The position numbers and the translations under genes were made by a program. From JBHIAG01 sp046758465 (GTDB taxonomy: Bacteria > Acidobacteriota > Terriglobia > Acidiferrales > 2-02-FULL-67-57), in contig JBHIAG010000044.1 in assembly GCA_046758465.1 (NCBI GenBank), positions 1 through 17,166 on the forward strand: 17,166 nt of DNA, in the 5' to 3' direction. The notes beneath the pieces are model-generated. The model had not been told where the DNA came from, did no database searches, and saw nothing but the letters and a program-made list of their open reading frames with translations. Positions within the stretch are counted from its first letter, which is position 1; each line of letters opens with the position of its first letter. Shown here piece by piece: positions 13,930 to 17,166 of the stretch.

Positions 13930-14289
13930 CTACATTGCCAGTAATTCGCGCGGCAACAGGCGTCGGCCTTCTGGGTCGACAGCAAAACCCAGGCTTTCTA
14001 ACGCCGTGGCTCCGAGGAGCTGCGCGTCGCCGGGCTGGGCCGCGACGAGCGTGATACTGACCTCCACGCCGTTGCGTGTTACCACGGCTGCCGCGGTCGC
14101 GCGCTCCCCTCGGCGGCCATCGGCAAGCAAGCAGGAGCGGCGGGGCAAGGGTGGCGCACCGATTTTTTCGAGAAGCTCGGCAGAAACCCAGGTCGAGGTG
14201 GCGCCAGTGTCGACCAACAACTCCACCTCAGCCTGACGGGCAGGATCAGCCGGGTTGGCCACCCTGACTCGAACCGTGAATTGGCTCAC
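13930..14289 (-). CDS. Single-domain retropepsin-like aspartic protease
   Basis: A 119-residue protein starting at GTG 14289, with GAGG seven nt upstream. Seen: the active-site motif LLVDTGATSTWVS (24-36) with catalytic Asp27, a flap-like glycine-bearing hairpin region around 55-62, and LLGATALESLGFAVDP (91-106), the hydrophobic-hydrophobic-Gly element expected in clan AA. Family knowledge: monomers this size are half-enzymes and must dimerise to place two aspartates. There is no signal peptide, membrane helix or fused PDZ domain, so it should be cytosolic. A TAGAAT at 14313-14308 could be its -10 box. It lies upstream of the symporter gene with a 147-nt gap. The physiological substrate is unknown. 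Confidence 0.82.
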   Translation of the reverse strand: MSQFTVRVRVANPADPARQAEVELLVDTGATSTWVSAELLEKIGAPPLPRRSCLLADGRRGERATAAAVVTRNGVEVSITLVAAQPGDAQLLGATALESLGFAVDPEGRRLLPRELLAM

Positions 14290-14368
14290 GTTTGCACCTC
14301 GGCCTGCATTCTACCGCGACCTAGCCGACACGCCTAGCCGCATTGCTCGATGGAGAAAAGGTCCGTCA

Positions 14369-14422
14369 GGGGCTAAAGCCCCCTATTTTCTCGCGCTTTG
14401 ATGTCACGGCTGAAGCCGTGAC
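14369..14422. repeat. Paired palindromes between the PHP hydrolase and protease genes
   Basis: Two hairpins follow each other: GGGGCT (14369-14374) with AGCCCC (14377-14382), and GTCACGGC (14403-14410) with GCCGTGAC (14415-14422) around TGAA. The pairing of a GGCTAAAGCC-type unit with a CGGCTGAAGCCG-type unit matches a dispersed motif I recall from acidobacterial intergenic regions. It sits downstream of the PHP gene stop, where it could also end transcription. Only one copy is in this window. Confidence 0.6.
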
Positions 14423-14453
14423 CCACAAGGCTAAAGACGCGATCCATTTCGCG

Positions 14454-15440
14454 TTACTTGTTCTTAACAAACACGGGTTGGGTCCAGGCGAGGGCGCCGG
14501 TAGAGGCCTCGATGCGGGCACGGACGTAGAGTTCATCGCCCTGGAACTGGTAGGAGGGGTGCAGCGACACGTCCCGCTTGAGCACCATACCGTCCTTGCC
14601 GATGAAGTAGGTGCGGTAGCGCGGGGCGTTGCGGCCGGTCTCTTCGGACAACTCGATGCGGATGCCGCGCTCGTCTGCCTGGTAGTTCTTCAGTGCGACG
14701 CCGGTGGTCGCGTAGAAATCGCCGCGGTCGAGGGCGGCCACAATGGCGTCGGCAGTCAGCTCCGCCGCCTGCACCACGATCCACGCCCGCCCCGGATTCG
14801 CGCGCGCCGCGCTGAATTCGCCGTAGAAATAGATGGCGTTGTCGGTGGCGACACCATAGAGCAGGCGACCCGTGGAAAGCACCTGGTCCCAGAGTTCTTC
14901 GGTCGAGGGCGACCCGCCGCCGCGGTTGTGCGCATCGGGATGGGCGTTCCAGAGCTCGAAGTGGCGGATCTCGGTGGCCGCGGCGATGTCGTCGGCGGTG
15001 AGCGCCCAGCGGTAGTTGGGGTGGTCGACGTGGGGCAGGCCGCCGGCGGCGCGGATGGCGCGGGCGTCGCGGTTGAGGATGTCGGCCACGCTGGCGCCGC
15101 CCTGCGGCAGGACCGCCTGGCGCACGCCGATGCCATTCAGGTGCACGGGTGTGCGTTCCAGGCTGTCGCTGACTTCGACGCCGGCCAGGACGAGGAATTT
15201 CCCGGGCGCGGCGAAAACGGCATTCAGACCCTCCACGGGCGTGAGGGAGTCATGGTCGGTGAGGACGACAAAGTGGTAGCCATGCTCTTTGTACCAGCGC
15301 ACGACAACATCGGGCGATGCCTCCCCACTGGTGTTGATCGTGTGGGTATGGGTGTTGCCCCGGTACCAGTTCGTCTGCGCTACAACCACATCGGCAGACA
15401 GAAGAACTACCAACAGCGCCAGGGCGATTTGTCGCTTCAT
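14454..15440 (-). CDS. Secreted PHP/CehA-type metallohydrolase
   Basis: A 328-residue exported protein from ATG 15440; GAGG lies 8 nt upstream, and the frame's earlier ATG at 15497 would bury the signal peptide. Seen: a signal peptide (KRQ, then hydrophobic 5-20, likely cleavage after VVVA-21), then the PHP-domain metal motifs NTHTHT (29-34), TDHD (61-64), Glu89 in AGVEV, HVDHPNY (137-143), WNAH (164-167) and GVATDNA (196-202). Family knowledge: PHP/CehA/McbA-like proteins are metal-dependent phosphatases or esterases, and export suggests periplasmic work on small esters. Odd: the final motif, usually D-x-x-H or D-D-A-H-like, reads DNAIYF, so one histidine ligand may be missing. A beta-rich tail covers 255-328. 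Substrate unknown. ThyX lies 72 nt upstream on the same strand. Confidence 0.87.
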   Translation of the reverse strand: MKRQIALALLVVLLSADVVVAQTNWYRGNTHTHTINTSGEASPDVVVRWYKEHGYHFVVLTDHDSLTPVEGLNAVFAAPGKFLVLAGVEVSDSLERTPVHLNGIGVRQAVLPQGGASVADILNRDARAIRAAGGLPHVDHPNYRWALTADDIAAATEIRHFELWNAHPDAHNRGGGSPSTEELWDQVLSTGRLLYGVATDNAIYFYGEFSAARANPGRAWIVVQAAELTADAIVAALDRGDFYATTGVALKNYQADERGIRIELSEETGRNAPRYRTYFIGKDGMVLKRDVSLHPSYQFQGDELYVRARIEASTGALAWTQPVFVKNK

Positions 15441-15471
15441 GTTCGTAGCCTCTTTTCGCGGAGCCCGATTA

Positions 15472-15496
15472 TGCCACCGGCGGGACGCCGGTGCCA
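15472..15496. repeat. 3-nt-loop palindrome between thyX and the PHP hydrolase gene
   Basis: CACCGGCG (15475-15482) and CGCCGGTG (15486-15493) form a perfect 8-bp stem with a GGA loop; after one mismatch two more outer pairs form (15472-15473 with 15495-15496). It has the same geometry (8-bp GC stem, 3-nt loop) as the palindromes at 5478, 7850 and 9787. It fills most of the 72-nt gap. Confidence 0.6.
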
Positions 15497-15512
15497 CTGA
15501 GAGCGTAGCAAA

Positions 15513-17063
15513 TTAGAGGGGGCGGGCGATGTTGGGGAAGTCGAGCCAGACTTTGATGCCGCAGAAGTGGGAGCCTTCGGTGCAGATGGGGGAGGCGATG
15601 CCGGCGCGGACGTAGCAGGGCGGGCCGAGGTAGCGGGCCAGGTGGGGATGGACGCGGCGGACTTCTTCAATCTCCTCCATGGAGGCCTGGTAAATCTCCT
15701 CCTGGGCGTTGAAGCAGGTACGCATCGTCCACTTATGAAGCAGGTGGATGAGGGAGCCGGACTCGAGGAAGCGCAGGGCGGTGGCATTGGGCAGGAGGTA
15801 GAGGGCGAACTCGCGCGGCACGCCCAGCGCCAGCAGGCGGTTCTTCGCTGCCCAGGCGTCGGCCATCGCACAGTCAAAGAGTTCGCGCGCCTGGGGATTG
15901 CGCTGGATGAGCATCGGGGTGACGGTGTCGGGCGCAGGCGAGTCGGTGAGCAGCATCAGGGGGCGCGAGGCGGGGACCATGCGGTGGCGCTGGTCCTGGC
16001 TGTCGGCGGTGTGGGAGATGCGCTTGGCGAAAGTGTAGTTGGCGTGGTGGAGGGCGCGCATCATGGGAGAGTGCACGGCGACGTTCAGAGTTTCGAGGCG
16101 ATAGCGGTTCTGGGCGGGATTGAGCAGGGCGTCAAGGGCGGCGGCGTCGCTCATTTCGGCTTCGCTGACGCCGAGGGTAGCGCGGAGGGCATCGGCGACG
16201 ATGTGCTCGGCATTGCGGGAGTAGTCCACCAGGATGGAGGTGCGGCCGTTGAGGCGTGCATCAAACGGGCGCGCTGAGTCGTTGTTCGCGGGGCGCGCCA
16301 GGAAGTTCCACTCCGGGAGCTGCTGGTCGCTGAGCGGCTCGACGCCGATGCGCTCGAAAAACTGCGGGTCAGCCTCGCGAACGCGCGCGACCATCTGCTG
16401 GACGACCAGGGAGGCTTCGTAGGGGGTGTCGCCCGCGCGCTGCATGCGCCAGAGGCGATGCAGGGTGATGCCGCTGAGGGTGTGAATCATGGTGGTGAAG
16501 GCGGCAACGGGCAGGACGTAGCGGGCAATCTCGATGGCTTTCTTTTCCGCCTGGCGGGCGACTTTTTTGCGGCGGCGCTCGCCCGCCTCGGCGGGCAGGT
16601 GGGACATCTCCGAGAGGTGCCAGACATTGGCGAGGATGGCGTGGGTGTCGGCGCGGAGCAGTTCGCTCAAGCGGCGGTAGGCGTCCCAGGCGCGCTCGAC
16701 GGCGCTTTCGTAGACCTGGCGGGCTTCACCAGCGAGCGGGGGGATGAAGGCCTGGACGCGGTCGAGCCGCACGTAGCGCTGCGACTGCTGCTCAGAGTTG
16801 TAGAAGGGGTGGCTGTGGAGGAAGCTCCAGACGAACTGCCGGCTGACATTCTCCAGGCCGAACTCGAAGTGGGCGTGCTGGTAGACGGTGTGGTGGCCGC
16901 CAAAGAAGGTGGCGGCGCCGATGGTGGTGCGCTGCTTGTCGGTGATCTGGTCGGGGGTGATGATGGCAGGCGAGTAACAGGTGCGGGCGGCGGCGATGGC
17001 TGAATCGTAGGGTTGAGGGAAATAGTTGCGCAGGGTTACGCGCGGGGGCGCGGTCTCAACCAT
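15513..17063 (-). CDS. thyX: Tandem-domain flavin-dependent thymidylate synthase (ThyX-like)
   Basis: A 516-residue protein, twice the usual 220 to 250 residues of ThyX, made of two ThyX-type halves (about 1-245 and 265-516). Family knowledge: ThyX makes dTMP from dUMP with methylenetetrahydrofolate, FAD and NADPH, as a homotetramer with active sites at subunit contacts and the motif RHRxxSxNExSxRY. Seen: the N half has CYSP (29-32), HSHPFYNSEQQSQRY (83-97) and RYVLPVAAFT (181-190); it keeps S-x-R-Y but not RHR. The C half has QRHRMVPASRP (358-368), keeping RHR but lacking NExSxRY, then YLLPNATALRFLESG (422-436). The motif is thus divided between halves. The C-terminus adds Cys483, Cys494, His499 and Cys501. 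ATG at 17063 lacks a clear Shine-Dalgarno. Thymidylate synthase function is likely but not proven. Confidence 0.88.
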   Translation of the reverse strand: MVETAPPRVTLRNYFPQPYDSAIAAARTCYSPAIITPDQITDKQRTTIGAATFFGGHHTVYQHAHFEFGLENVSRQFVWSFLHSHPFYNSEQQSQRYVRLDRVQAFIPPLAGEARQVYESAVERAWDAYRRLSELLRADTHAILANVWHLSEMSHLPAEAGERRRKKVARQAEKKAIEIARYVLPVAAFTTMIHTLSGITLHRLWRMQRAGDTPYEASLVVQQMVARVREADPQFFERIGVEPLSDQQLPEWNFLARPANNDSARPFDARLNGRTSILVDYSRNAEHIVADALRATLGVSEAEMSDAAALDALLNPAQNRYRLETLNVAVHSPMMRALHHANYTFAKRISHTADSQDQRHRMVPASRPLMLLTDSPAPDTVTPMLIQRNPQARELFDCAMADAWAAKNRLLALGVPREFALYLLPNATALRFLESGSLIHLLHKWTMRTCFNAQEEIYQASMEEIEEVRRVHPHLARYLGPPCYVRAGIASPICTEGSHFCGIKVWLDFPNIARPL

Positions 17064-17083
17064 GAGAGGGGAGCTCGCAGGCG

Positions 17084-17112
17084 AGTGTACTCAACTCTGC
17101 TTGTGCCCGCAA
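17084..17112 (-). promoter_or_regulatory. Weak candidate promoter for thyX
   Basis: On the minus strand TTGCGG (17112-17107) and TACACT (17089-17084) are separated by 17 nt, and the -10 box ends 20 nt before the thyX ATG. Both boxes match consensus only partly (3 and 4 of 6). Confidence 0.25.
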
Positions 17113-17120
17113 GTCCCCTT

Positions 17121-17152
17121 CGTGACTCGTGGTCCGTGGCCCGCGGCCCGTG
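17121..17152. repeat. Short degenerate reiteration upstream of thyX
   Basis: The stretch is built from overlapping CGTG/CCGTGG-like units (CGTGACTCGTG, then GTCCGTGGCCCGCGGCCCGTG). Its first 11 bases, CGTGACTCGTG, recur exactly at 9846-9856 inside the prmC insertion, linking the two sites to one repeat family. Confidence 0.4.
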
Positions 17153-17166
17153 AAAAGACAAAAGCG

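Noticed and set aside
14343..15500. 385-residue plus-strand frame antisense to the PHP hydrolase
   Set aside because: Its composition is typical of antisense frames in GC-rich DNA, whereas the minus-strand protein has a signal peptide and metal motifs.

Overview
The window is a GC-rich bacterial chromosomal segment carrying 14 supported protein genes, almost all on the minus strand, so transcription runs mostly right to left. Housekeeping genes (lon, a CCA-adding-type nucleotidyltransferase, dinB, prmC, prfA, a flavin-dependent thymidylate synthase) are mixed with transporters and several small or uncharacterised proteins. Gene content, base composition and the many short GC-rich palindromes resemble uncultured Acidobacteriota, especially the Terriglobia side. 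That placement is inference: no rRNA or other marker is present.

Layout from the left edge: a glycosyltransferase cut by the window edge, an SLC13-type anion/sodium symporter and lon form one minus-strand group (1-5014). A small membrane-anchored protein is the only plus-strand gene I accept (5254-5478). It converges on the nucleotidyltransferase gene (5534-6919), and a perfect 11-bp hairpin overlaps its stop codon. After a MITE-like repeat comes dinB (7078-8274). Between dinB and prmC sits a two-gene, visibly AT-richer cassette (8321-9617): a DUF6610-like protein of unknown function and a four-helix membrane protein. These overlap each other by 8 nt, and the first overlaps the end of prmC by 4 nt. 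Then come prmC, a DUF4760-like membrane protein and prfA (9614-12337), a release-factor module in which PrmC would methylate the GGQ glutamine of RF1. To the right are an acidic amino acid/dicarboxylate symporter, a single-domain retropepsin-like protease, a secreted PHP/CehA-type metallohydrolase and a tandem-domain ThyX (12499-17063).

The most unusual points are these. (1) The cassette has translationally coupled itself to the end of prmC. (2) Small GC-rich palindromes with 3-nt loops occur between genes and also inside coding regions: one adds 7 residues to DinB, and a cluster of three adds about 36 residues to PrmC. (3) The ThyX-like protein is a tandem fusion whose signature motif is split, RHR in the C-terminal half and the SEQQSQRY part in the N-terminal half. 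I saw no rRNA, tRNA, CRISPR array, insertion sequence or transposase. No stretch longer than about 300 bases lacks a gene; the longest gap, 5015-5253, is the divergent lon/small-protein promoter region.
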